In this document: piece by piece, positions 7,496-14,959 of the stretch
Layout of the letters: the number at the start of each line of letters is the position of its first letter
How positions within the stretch are numbered: position 1 is the stretch's first letter
Assembly: GCA_040374085.1 (NCBI GenBank)
Contig: JBEIVB010000028.1
Coordinates: forward strand, 1-25,834
Length of the DNA stretch: 25,834 nucleotides
Direction: 5' to 3'
Origin: JBEIVB01 sp040374085
GTDB taxonomy: Bacteria; Bacteroidota; Bacteroidia; UBA4408
Position numbers and translations under genes: made by a program
Notes under the pieces: model-generated
Databases searched by the model: none
What the model was told of the DNA's origin: nothing
The model's input: the letters and a program-made list of their open reading frames with translations, nothing else

Positions 7496-7776
7496 TACGA
7501 ATTGTAAAACTATCCCTGCATTCGGAACATGGCAGTGCGTTTGAGAAGTTCTTTTCAGATACGAAACCTTTTATATCCTCAATGCCCGGTTGTAAGTCTG
7601 TGAAGCTGCTGAAAGGTCAGAATCCCGGTATTTACTTCACCTATTCGCAATGGGGCTGCGCCGAAGATTTGGAAGCATACCGCAATCACCCGGAGTTTTT
7701 GGTAATTTGGAAGAAAACCAAAACCTGGTTTCAGGCTCCGGCCGAAGCCTGGAGTGTTGAGGACACGCTTTTATAG
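7492..7776 (+). CDS. Antibiotic biosynthesis monooxygenase (ABM)-fold protein
   Basis: 94 residues with the dimeric alpha/beta-barrel pattern: strand MIRIVKLSLH, helix GSAFEKFFSDTKPFISSMPGC, strand SVKLLKG, then YFTYSQWGCAEDLEAYRNHPEF, which matches the ABM-family W-x-s-x-e-d-l-x-x-y-x-x-s-x-x-f motif. Family members range from cofactor-free oxygenases to proteins of unknown activity; nothing here fixes a substrate. It overlaps the preceding SAM hydrolase-type gene by four bases, so translation is probably coupled. It ends eight bases from the stop of the opposing purine nucleoside phosphorylase. Confidence 0.75.
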   Translation: MIRIVKLSLHSEHGSAFEKFFSDTKPFISSMPGCKSVKLLKGQNPGIYFTYSQWGCAEDLEAYRNHPEFLVIWKKTKTWFQAPAEAWSVEDTLL

Positions 7777-7784
7777 CACTAAAA

Positions 7785-8597
7785 TTATATTCTCGAGATG
7801 AGGGTTTTCATAATATCGGTCATCAATGGCTCTGCACGTTCTGCAACGTGCTGCACATCTTCGTGTGTGACTTTTACAATTCTTCCGGGCACACCCAAAT
7901 CGGTGATGATGGAAATGGCGAAGCATGGAATGCCCATGTGTCGTGCTACAATCACCTCGGGCACGGTTGACATGCCCACCGCATCTGCGCCTATGTTTCG
8001 CACATAGCGGTATTCTGCAGGTGTTTCCAAACAGGGGCCGCTCACGCCCGCGTAGGTACCAGACCTTACCGAAATGCCTTTTTCCTGGGCTATGGTTTTG
8101 GCCAAGGAAATCATGCTGTGGTCATAAGGTTCACTCATATCCGGGAAACGAGGTCCAAGGCTTGATTCGTTTTTCCCAATCAGAGGATTGGTGGGAAAAA
8201 GATTCACATGGTCGTCTAAAATCATGAGGTCTCCAATCTCAAAATCCGGATTTACTCCACCGGAGGCATTCGATACAAACAGGCGCTCAATGCCCAGGCG
8301 CTGCATAACGCGAACTGGAAAGGTAACCTGTTTCATATCATAACCCTCATAAAAATGGAATCTACCCTGCATAGCTACAACCTGCTTTCCGCCCAGCTCT
8401 CCAAATATCAATCGACCGGAGTGGCCCTCAACTGTAGAAACCGGGAAATTTGGAATATCTTCATAAGGGAAAACGTGGCTGGCTTGGATCTCTCTAACCA
8501 GACCACCTAAACCTGTACCCAATATGATGCCAACACTGGGTCGGTGAGAAATGCGTGAGGATAAAAAATCAGCTGTGTCTTGTATGAGTTGCAACAT
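7785..8597 (-). CDS. punA: Purine nucleoside phosphorylase (trimeric PNP-I type)
   Basis: 270 residues, the normal length of trimeric PNPs. Visible family blocks: VGIILGTGLGGL (phosphate loop), VSTVEGHSGRLIFG with the catalytic-region His, MQGRFHFYEGY, FVSNASGGVNP (purine site), GPCLETPAEYRYVRNIGADAVGMSTVPE (read as two adjacent conserved stretches), and ISIITDLG. It splits inosine/guanosine-type nucleosides with phosphate to free base and ribose-1-phosphate in the cytosol (purine salvage). The ATG at 8597 lies 29 bases inside the end of lpxK, so it is the last gene of a (-) operon with lpxK and the PorG-like gene; there is no obvious metabolic link to lipid A. Exact base preference cannot be read from the sequence. 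Confidence 0.92.
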   Translation of the reverse strand: MLQLIQDTADFLSSRISHRPSVGIILGTGLGGLVREIQASHVFPYEDIPNFPVSTVEGHSGRLIFGELGGKQVVAMQGRFHFYEGYDMKQVTFPVRVMQRLGIERLFVSNASGGVNPDFEIGDLMILDDHVNLFPTNPLIGKNESSLGPRFPDMSEPYDHSMISLAKTIAQEKGISVRSGTYAGVSGPCLETPAEYRYVRNIGADAVGMSTVPEVIVARHMGIPCFAISIITDLGVPGRIVKVTHEDVQHVAERAEPLMTDIMKTLISRI

Positions 8598-9669
8598 AAC
8601 GGTGGATCAGGTGATGAAACGAATCTTGTATTTCCGATGATTCCCATTCGAGTTCGAGTTGAATTGACCAAATAGGAGTTTCCGGCGGCAAAATATCAAA
8701 AAAGGCTCTTTGGTAGAGCTTAACGGCATCTTTTTCTGTGGTGATCAACGCGCCGTGAGGGCCTGCTTTTTTTGCCAAAGCGCTTACCTCCTCTGGTGAG
8801 TACGCATAATGATCGGGGAAGGCTACAAATTCGGCCAATATTCCCGCTTCAATCAACGATCGCTGGAAGGCTTCTGGACGGCCTAAACCACAAAATGCAA
8901 CAAGAGATTTATAGTGTTTGTTTAATTCCGACAAAAGGAGCTTTTCTCCTTTTTGATTGGTTGCCTCAGCTGCCAACCGATGTCGGGTATAAAATGTGGG
9001 AAGATTGAGGTTGCGAATTTCTTTGGGTATGGAAAGTGCCGGAAACCCTTGGGGGGTTTGGGTAACAATAAGTGCATGTGCTCTGCTCGCTCCTATCGGC
9101 CACTCTCTTAGGCGGCCTGCCGGAAAGGGCGTGTCATGCCAGAATGGCTCGTGCCAAGAGCACGTTAACAGATTCAAGCCTGCCTTAATCTTTCGGTGCT
9201 GAAATGCATCGTCAAGCACGACCACTTCCACTTGTTTGGCTTTGGTTTCCAGAAAGTGAAAAGCCTCAATGCGATCCTCAGAGACCAGCACCGTTGTTTG
9301 GGGCATACGGTTGGCAATAAGTTGAGGCTCATCGCCTGCTTCATGAGGGTTACCACCGGGCAAAACACGCCTAAGTCCCTTTGTTGACCGTCCATAACCT
9401 CTACTGATAACAGCACACGTAGAGGAGTTGAGCAAGGAGCAAATGTATAATACAAGAGGTGTTTTTCCGGTTCCTCCCATGCTCAAATTACCAATGACTA
9501 TACTCGGAAGCGATGGGCGAAAAGATGACCAGATACCCCGATTGTAAAGCCAATTCCTCAGGAAGGCTACTAATCCCCAAAGGAATCCCAAAGGAAAAAG
9601 AGACAACCTTCTGAATGAAACAAAAAAAGCGGTACCGAAGTACCGCTTTGAGAAGGGTTTGAAGGACAT
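8569..9669 (-). CDS. lpxK: Tetraacyldisaccharide 4'-kinase LpxK
   Basis: 366 residues. Walker A region GNLSMGGTGKTPLV (about 60-73) and the upstream FPLGFLWGLVAFLRNWLY membrane-associated helix are diagnostic; later blocks VISRGYGR, VSEDRIEAF, VVLDDAFQHRK and AFCGLGRPEAFQRSL are also typical. It phosphorylates the lipid A disaccharide precursor at the inner membrane, a late step of lipid A synthesis. It follows the PorG-like gene by three bases and overlaps punA by 29. Oddity: codons 8-15 coincide with a perfect 10-bp hairpin plus T tract (9622-9649), an intrinsic-terminator shape inside the coding start. Family members usually begin close to the membrane helix, so the first ~20 residues may not be essential; a TTG start at about residue 22 would exclude the hairpin from the gene. 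No later ATG precedes the P-loop. Confidence 0.92.
   Translation of the reverse strand: MSFKPFSKRYFGTAFFVSFRRLSLFPLGFLWGLVAFLRNWLYNRGIWSSFRPSLPSIVIGNLSMGGTGKTPLVLYICSLLNSSTCAVISRGYGRSTKGLRRVLPGGNPHEAGDEPQLIANRMPQTTVLVSEDRIEAFHFLETKAKQVEVVVLDDAFQHRKIKAGLNLLTCSWHEPFWHDTPFPAGRLREWPIGASRAHALIVTQTPQGFPALSIPKEIRNLNLPTFYTRHRLAAEATNQKGEKLLLSELNKHYKSLVAFCGLGRPEAFQRSLIEAGILAEFVAFPDHYAYSPEEVSALAKKAGPHGALITTEKDAVKLYQRAFFDILPPETPIWSIQLELEWESSEIQDSFHHLIHRYVATHTRHS
9622..9649 (-). terminator. Intrinsic terminator/attenuator with UUCG tetraloop inside the start of lpxK
   Basis: Minus strand: AAAGCGGTAC, loop TTCG, GTACCGCTTT, then TTTT. This is a perfect 10-bp stem closed as C(UUCG)G, an exceptionally stable tetraloop, followed by a run of T. 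It lies about 25 bases after the stop of the PorG-like gene, where a terminator for that gene would be expected, but also within codons 8-15 of lpxK. Partial read-through would lower lpxK and punA relative to the barrel gene. Confidence 0.7.
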
Positions 9670-9672
9670 GGA

Positions 9673-10635
9673 TTAGAACCTTGCCTTTGTTTTCTTCTTA
9701 ACAACCTTGCGACGGTTGATGATGGTGCGCTGCTTGGCTTGGTAGAAAGCATTCTTGCCTTTCAATACATAACCTACAGATAAACTGGTTACAAAATAAC
9801 CGTCTTTGTATTTTGGATCTCCGCGCTTGGCACCCAAATTTTCTGAAGTATTGTAACCGTAGTTGAGAGAATTGGGTACATCCTTGCCATCTGGAGTAAG
9901 GGCATTTACACCCAGTTCAGGCCTGCGGTTGGCAAGCTGGTAGCGGACAGTTTCGGTTGTTGGAATGTCTACGTATTTATTGGAAACATCATCCAAATAA
10001 TCGGTTCCGGTAAAGCGATAACCAATGTCAAAACTGATTCTAATTTTCCTGTCGAGTGTGTAGGAGAGGCCCAATCCAAGTGGAACAACATACGTAATTC
10101 TAGAATAGTCTACTCCCTCTGTTTGAAGCGAATGGAGGTTGTAAGTTTGCCCTCCGAGAGTAGCCTTAGGATTGAAGAAAATCGCTCCGAAGCCTGCAAA
10201 TACAAACGTACGGAAGTCTACACGCTTTTTCTTCCCTTTCAGCGCACCGCCCCTTCCGCTTACTCGAGATTGTTGGTAGGTAGTTAACTCACCTACAACA
10301 GCCAGCTCTGTAATGTTGGTCTTGAAGCTGAGATTTCGGCCATAGCGTTCCGGGTTGGAATCCATGTCGTCTGAGCCCGAAGCGCGAACGTGTGCGAGGC
10401 TCGCACGAACCGAAATCGTCTTGTTAATTTTGTAGCGACTGAAGGCATAAAAATTTTGGCGGGTGTTGCCAAACCTCATGTCGGTTAGAAAACCTCCAAG
10501 GCTAGTCGTTCCTCCAGCTCCGATGTCGCCAAGATAATTGGCTGCACCCAAACCAACACCGAACTCCCATCGGTATTGGGAATAGGATAAGGTGGGGAGG
10601 AGGAAAATGCCCAAAACAATAAGAATTCTTTTCAT
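9673..10635 (-). CDS. PorG-like outer-membrane beta-barrel protein (DUF6089)
   Basis: 320 residues starting at ATG 10635 with a signal peptide (MKRILIVLGIFLLPTLSYSQ); a TTG at 10641 would add two residues. The mature start YRWEFGVGLGAANYLGDIG carries the YLGDIG motif of DUF6089, the family that includes the T9SS component PorG. Alternating amphipathic strands follow (FYAFSRYKIN, TISVRASLAHVRASG, YVVPLGLGLSYTLDRKIRISFDIGYRFTGTDYLDD), ending in FVTSLSVGYVLKG. Unusual: a strongly basic 25-residue tail (ending RRKVVKKKTKARF) follows the last predicted strand. A role in T9SS is plausible because the M1 peptidase carries a T9SS signal, but PorG and other DUF6089 paralogues cannot be separated by eye. 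First gene of the lpxK-punA unit, with a promoter candidate at 10777-10808. Confidence 0.8.
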   Translation of the reverse strand: MKRILIVLGIFLLPTLSYSQYRWEFGVGLGAANYLGDIGAGGTTSLGGFLTDMRFGNTRQNFYAFSRYKINKTISVRASLAHVRASGSDDMDSNPERYGRNLSFKTNITELAVVGELTTYQQSRVSGRGGALKGKKKRVDFRTFVFAGFGAIFFNPKATLGGQTYNLHSLQTEGVDYSRITYVVPLGLGLSYTLDRKIRISFDIGYRFTGTDYLDDVSNKYVDIPTTETVRYQLANRRPELGVNALTPDGKDVPNSLNYGYNTSENLGAKRGDPKYKDGYFVTSLSVGYVLKGKNAFYQAKQRTIINRRKVVKKKTKARF

Positions 10636-10649
10636 AAGCAATGGTTCGG

Positions 10650-10685
10650 TTTGGCTCTGAGTCGAGAACTATTTACCTAATTTTG
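10650..10685 (+). promoter_or_regulatory. Candidate promoter of the S41 protease gene
   Basis: TTTG at 10650-10653 and a perfect -7 box TAATTTTG at 10678-10685, with 24 bases between, slightly longer than the usual 19-21. It would give a leader of about 95 bases before the ATG at 10787. Confidence 0.45.
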
Positions 10686-10776
10686 TTGCGAAAGTAAGAA
10701 AAAAAACATTCGACCACAGTTTTTCATTTCAAAAAAACAATCGGGTCGTTGTTTGTACTCTTTTAACCATTTCAGG

Positions 10777-10808
10777 CAAAATTAAAATGACAAAGTCAAA
10801 GAGCCAAA
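10777..10808 (-). promoter_or_regulatory. Candidate promoter of the PorG-like / lpxK / punA unit
   Basis: Minus strand: TTTG (10808-10805), 20 bases, TAATTTTG (10784-10777), a full match to the Bacteroidota consensus at ideal spacing. The -33 element lies inside the first codons of the divergent S41 gene. Initiation near 10770 gives a leader of about 135 bases, overlapping in antisense the leader predicted for the S41 gene. Confidence 0.55.
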
Positions 10809-12409
10809 TCCTAAGTGTTTTTTTTACACTATTAATCTCCAGCAGTGTCTTTTCTCAGGGAACCATCAACGGGGTAGACATCAAAAGCATGGGGGCAGCC
10901 ATGGATAAATTTTCCCAGGCACTCCAAACGGTTAACTTCTTTTATATGGATACCGTTAACGACAATAAGTTGGTAGAAGATGCGATTGTGGGCATGCTGG
11001 AAAAGCTTGATCCCCATTCGGTTTACGTTACTCCCAAAGAATTGAAGGAGTTCAACGAGCCGCTCTCAGGCAATTTCGAGGGAGTAGGCATACAGTTCAA
11101 TATTCTTGAAGATACCATTACAGTTATATCGCCCATCGCCGGAGGTCCTTCCGACCGCGTGGGAATCCTTTCAGGAGACCGCATTGTGCGTATTGATGAC
11201 GAGAATGTGGCCGGTATTAAAATTAAGAACGAGCAGGTAATGAAGCGCTTGCGTGGAAACAAAGGAACTCAAGTAAGGGTGGGAATCTTACGCCGCGGTG
11301 TAAAGGATGTGCTCGATTTTACCATAACCCGAGACAAAATTCCTCTTTACAGCGTGGATGCATCCTACCTGGTTAAACCTGGCATCGGATACATTAAGCT
11401 TAGTAGATTCGCTCAAACCAGTACAGAAGAAGTGCGAAAAGGCATAAGCAATCTGAAATCTCTAGGTGCCAAAGATTTGATTTTGGACCTACAGGACAAC
11501 GGCGGTGGCTATCTGAACACCGCTTACGAGCTGGCGGATGATTTTTTATCTGCAGATAAACTTATTGTGTACACGAATGGAGTGCATGCTCCTCGCAAGG
11601 ATTACACCTCCACTTCGGCTGGAATGTTCGAAAAAGGCCGATTGGTGGTATTGGTAGATGAAGGTTCTGCTTCAGCAAGTGAGATTTTAAGCGGTGCTGT
11701 TCAGGATTGGGATAGGGGTTTGGTTATTGGAAGAAGAACATTTGGCAAAGGCTTGGTGCAAAACCAATTTCCATTGCAGGATGGTTCTGCTTTGCGTCTC
11801 ACCATTGCTCAGTATTTTACCCCAACAGGAAGATGCATTCAGCGGCCCTACGGCAAGGGAACAGAGGCCTATTATAAAGATTTATACAATCGTTATAAGC
11901 ACGGTGAGCTTAGCAATGCAGACAGTATAAAATTCCCGGATTCCCTCAAATACAAAACTCCCAATGGCAGAACCGTTTACGGTGGAGGCGGCATTATGCC
12001 CGATGTTTTCATCCCACTGGATACCACATTCAACTCCAAATACTTCACAGACATTGCCCGCAAAGGGATACTGAATCAGTTTGTGTTAAGTTATGTGGAT
12101 CGCAACAGAAAGCAGATGCTTAGCCAGTATCCAAACTTTGAGGTGTTTAAGGCGCAGTTTCAAGTTACCGATGGGTTGGTGGGTGATTTGGTAGCAGCAG
12201 CTGAAAAGGCCGGAGTGAAGCCGGATACTGAAGGGCTGAAAACCTCAGACAAGGTTGTGCGCACGCAATTAAAGGCTTTTATGGCCCGAGATTTATTTAA
12301 AAATGAAAACTTTTACGAGGTCATCAACGAACTCAACGACCCCCTTCAAAGAGCCCTAAAAGCATTGGATTCCGGTGAGGAATTTAAACGACTTAAGCTT
12401 CAGGAATAA
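10787..12409 (+). CDS. S41 family C-terminal processing peptidase (CtpA/Prc-like)
   Basis: 540 residues: signal peptide (about 1-24, ending VFSQG), an N-terminal helical part with KLDPHSVY, a PDZ domain (about 85-175, GVGIQF to VRVGILRRG), then the S41 core. DEGSASASEI places the nucleophile at Ser296 and TFGKGLVQ the general base at Lys321, 25 residues apart as in E. coli Tsp; LILDLQDNGGGYL and TIAQYFTPTGRCIQ are also family blocks. It is a periplasmic serine-lysine protease expected to trim or degrade envelope proteins from their C-termini. The ~150-residue C-terminal region after the core is typical of Bacteroidota members. It stands alone on the (+) strand, divergent from the PorG-like gene and convergent with the exonuclease gene. 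Confidence 0.93.
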   Translation: MTKSKSQILSVFFTLLISSSVFSQGTINGVDIKSMGAAMDKFSQALQTVNFFYMDTVNDNKLVEDAIVGMLEKLDPHSVYVTPKELKEFNEPLSGNFEGVGIQFNILEDTITVISPIAGGPSDRVGILSGDRIVRIDDENVAGIKIKNEQVMKRLRGNKGTQVRVGILRRGVKDVLDFTITRDKIPLYSVDASYLVKPGIGYIKLSRFAQTSTEEVRKGISNLKSLGAKDLILDLQDNGGGYLNTAYELADDFLSADKLIVYTNGVHAPRKDYTSTSAGMFEKGRLVVLVDEGSASASEILSGAVQDWDRGLVIGRRTFGKGLVQNQFPLQDGSALRLTIAQYFTPTGRCIQRPYGKGTEAYYKDLYNRYKHGELSNADSIKFPDSLKYKTPNGRTVYGGGGIMPDVFIPLDTTFNSKYFTDIARKGILNQFVLSYVDRNRKQMLSQYPNFEVFKAQFQVTDGLVGDLVAAAEKAGVKPDTEGLKTSDKVVRTQLKAFMARDLFKNENFYEVINELNDPLQRALKALDSGEEFKRLKLQE

Positions 12410-12482
12410 AAGCCTGAAATGGGCTTGAAAAAAAGTACGGTACGTACAATAATACGATGGACACTGAAGCTGAGGAGAAATG
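12410..12482. other. Convergent intergenic gap between S41 protease and exonuclease
   Basis: 73 bases. It contains a weak hairpin AAGCC-TGAAATG-GGCTT (12410-12426). On the minus strand the hairpin is followed by TTTTA, so it could be a weak terminator for the exonuclease operon; on the plus strand no T run follows. A short palindrome GTACGTAC lies a little further on. Nothing else is recognisable. Confidence 0.3.
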
Positions 12483-13289
12483 CTATCGGCTGAAATCGCG
12501 TAATTTAATCTCTGTTATTACTTTTTTTGTGTACTGAGGAAAATCTCCGTTCATCATCCAAGCATAATAGGATGGATCGGTTCGGAAAACCTCGATCACC
12601 TTTTTGCCCTTGTATTTGCCAAAATGGAATACCTCTGCTCCCGATTCGTCGTAAATGATTCTTCCTGCCAAATCTACAAACTGATTTAGGTTTGAAAACT
12701 TTGCCAAACTGGCCATATCGTTTTTTACCGGATAAGAAACCTCACCTTTTTTATCGGTAAATGGAGCATCACTATAACGCTCGATTTGAGCCAACAATAC
12801 TTCATAAGTCGCTCGAATGTCTGCCTCTGCGCTGTGCGCATTTTCTAAACTTTGATGGCAATAAAACTTATATGCAGCAGATAGGGTGCGCTGCTCCATA
12901 AGATGAAAGATGTTTTGAACATCTACCATCTTTCGATTTTTAATGGAGAAATCGACACCAACCCTAAGAAACTCCTCCATCAAAACCGGAATGTCAAACT
13001 TAATCGCATTAAATCCGCCTAAGTCGCTGTCTTCTAAGAAGTTGGCAAGTCCCTTCGCCAGACGATCAAACGGAGGTTCATCTTTAACATCTTCATCGCT
13101 GATGCCGTGAATGGCTGTTGATTCGGCAGGAATTGGAATTCCCGGATTTACCCTTCTCGTCTTGACCTGTTCGGATCCATCGGGCATCACTTTGAGTATG
13201 GAAATCTCAATAATCCGGTCAACCCCAACATTAACTCCTGTAGTCTCCAGGTCGATGAGGGCCAGTGGCTTAGTTAAATTTAGTTTCAA
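12483..13289 (-). CDS. DEDDh 3'-5' exonuclease with ExoX-like C-terminal domain
   Basis: 268 residues. The DnaQ-like exonuclease fold shows all acidic residues: Asp13 and Glu15 in LIDLETTG, Asp99 in NAIKFDIPVL, and His152/Asp157 in HSAEADIRATYEVL; TAIHGISDEDV is also typical. The C-terminal ~50 residues (FHFGKYKGKKVIEVF, then YYAWMMNGDFP) match the exonuclease X C-terminal/DUF3820 domain. Predicted role: processive or distributive 3'-5' DNA trimming in repair or proofreading, in the cytosol. Start: the conserved N-terminus MKLNLTKPLA begins at a TTG codon; the frame closes with a TAA a few codons upstream and contains no ATG or GTG there, so TTG is the best start. Only two bases separate it from the preceding PD40 gene, so it is the last gene of that operon. 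Confidence 0.9.
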   Translation of the reverse strand: MKLNLTKPLALIDLETTGVNVGVDRIIEISILKVMPDGSEQVKTRRVNPGIPIPAESTAIHGISDEDVKDEPPFDRLAKGLANFLEDSDLGGFNAIKFDIPVLMEEFLRVGVDFSIKNRKMVDVQNIFHLMEQRTLSAAYKFYCHQSLENAHSAEADIRATYEVLLAQIERYSDAPFTDKKGEVSYPVKNDMASLAKFSNLNQFVDLAGRIIYDESGAEVFHFGKYKGKKVIEVFRTDPSYYAWMMNGDFPQYTKKVITEIKLRDFSR

Positions 13290-13291
13290 TG

Positions 13292-14959
13292 TTATTTTTT
13301 TGTTTTCTTATTTCCGTCACCAGAAGCCGGCTTTGCTTTGGGTTCGGAAAAATCAAATTCATGTTGCAAGATCTCACCGCGTGTGTTTTTATCTATGATG
13401 CGCACGTGCTGGTTTAGCGGAGGAAGTCCGGGAGTGTTAAATTGAAAATCGTATTCACCCGGGTAGAAGACACCACAAAACCGACCTGATTTTTTTGCGC
13501 TGATGTTGTATTTCCCTACCAGATTCTTAGTTTTTGAACTTACTACCGAAATGGTGACATCGTTTTTTATTTCGCCACCGGAATTTTTTACGGCACCTTT
13601 CACAACAGAGTAAGGGGCCCCCTCGGCTTGTGTAAAAATAATGCTGTAAATGTCATAGCCGCCCATACCTTCTGGACGGATGCTCGAAATAAATCCTTCG
13701 TTCTTATTGGAGGTAAATGAAATGGAAAAGTTATCCTCAGGGGTGTTAATTGGGTATCCCACGTTTACTGGGTTCGACCAAGCATTCAGGGTATCGATCC
13801 ATTCCGTCCGGAAAATATCCAAACCTCCCATGCTGTTGTGTCCTTCTGAACAAAAGTAAAGGGTCTTATCATCATTGGTAAGCATTGGGAAATCCTCGTT
13901 GTAGGGAGTGTTGACGTTATCCTTTAACCGTCTTGGCTCGCCCCAAGATTGATCGGGTAGGCGTTTGGCAATGTACAGGTCTTTTTGTCCTGCTCCACCA
14001 GGACGGTCAGAGCTGAAAACAAGCATGCTGCCATCATCGGAAATACAGGCTGCAGATTCCTCTTCTTTCGAGTTTACCAAACCTTTTAGACTAAAAGGAG
14101 TATCGAATACCTTATTTCGCGCAACCGCAAGGTATATGTCTCCGTCTTTGGTTGATTCCTCATTATCTATATAAAGGAAAATTTGACTGGCATCGTCGTT
14201 TATGCTTACAACCCGTTCGTTTAGGGGCGTGTTAACCACGCTTCCCATGTTAACAGCCTTTGACCATTTACCCAATTTAAAACTCGAAAGATAAAGGTCG
14301 GTGGTGAATCCTGCTTTGCGGGGTACTAAGCATTGGTTCCCATCTTGCCGGTTGGATGAATATACCAATACCGTTTTGTTCGGTGTGATGAAAGGGTCTA
14401 AATCGTCGAATGGGGAATTGACTTCTTTCCCCAGGTTTTCGAATACCACCTCGGTTGGATTTGCCACCAAAAGTTTTCCATTTTGGCAAGTTTCGATTGC
14501 TCGCTTAGTCTTTCTCTCGAGTTCGGAGAAGTTGGCACTGGATTTAATCTTGGGATTTTCTAAATACCGCAAATAACAAGCAATGGCCTCATCGAATTTT
14601 AGGGCATTCTGATAGGCTTTGCCACAATTGAAAAGAGCTTCATTATCCCCTTTTTCATCTTTGGCCACAGCGCTCAGGTATTCGATGGCTTTATTGTAGT
14701 CAATGGATCCGTTGAGATAGCAAAGACCTATTCGATTCATGATTTCTGGATCTTCACTTCCCTTGTTTTTGGCCAGTTCAAGAAAACCCGAAAGAGCAGC
14801 CCTGTAATTTTTATAACGAAAAAGCGTGTATGGATCTGAAGTTGAAGATACTAACTTAGGAGCAGGAGGTGGCGGAGCAGCCTGAATCGTAAAAAAGGTA
14901 CTGCACAAAAGGAGTACATACAACAGAAAGCCAAGAAGGGAGCTTAGCTTAGTCATCAT
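13292..14959 (-). CDS. TPR/PD40 beta-propeller envelope protein, no OmpA domain (paralogue A)
   Basis: 555 residues. Signal peptide (LLGFLLYVLLLCSTFF, cleavage near IQA-AP), then TPR-type helices (about 40-150: YRAALSGFLELAKNKG, NEALFNCGKAY), then a PD40/WD40-like propeller with repeated S-S-x-R and G-G-x-D-(I/L)-(Y/F) blades (VFSSDRPGGAGQKDLYIAK, SEGHNSMGGLDIFR, FISSIRPEGMGGYDIYSI). A final beta-rich module resembles carboxypeptidase-regulatory/CNA-B folds (about 455-540), followed by a short KTKK tail. This is the PorE-like arrangement of Bacteroidota minus the terminal OmpA-like domain. The product is presumably periplasmic or outer-membrane-associated through partners. It overlaps paralogue B by four bases (ATGA) and leads into the exonuclease gene two bases later. 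No T9SS sorting domain is visible. Confidence 0.85.
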   Translation of the reverse strand: MMTKLSSLLGFLLYVLLLCSTFFTIQAAPPPPAPKLVSSTSDPYTLFRYKNYRAALSGFLELAKNKGSEDPEIMNRIGLCYLNGSIDYNKAIEYLSAVAKDEKGDNEALFNCGKAYQNALKFDEAIACYLRYLENPKIKSSANFSELERKTKRAIETCQNGKLLVANPTEVVFENLGKEVNSPFDDLDPFITPNKTVLVYSSNRQDGNQCLVPRKAGFTTDLYLSSFKLGKWSKAVNMGSVVNTPLNERVVSINDDASQIFLYIDNEESTKDGDIYLAVARNKVFDTPFSLKGLVNSKEEESAACISDDGSMLVFSSDRPGGAGQKDLYIAKRLPDQSWGEPRRLKDNVNTPYNEDFPMLTNDDKTLYFCSEGHNSMGGLDIFRTEWIDTLNAWSNPVNVGYPINTPEDNFSISFTSNKNEGFISSIRPEGMGGYDIYSIIFTQAEGAPYSVVKGAVKNSGGEIKNDVTISVVSSKTKNLVGKYNISAKKSGRFCGVFYPGEYDFQFNTPGLPPLNQHVRIIDKNTRGEILQHEFDFSEPKAKPASGDGNKKTKK

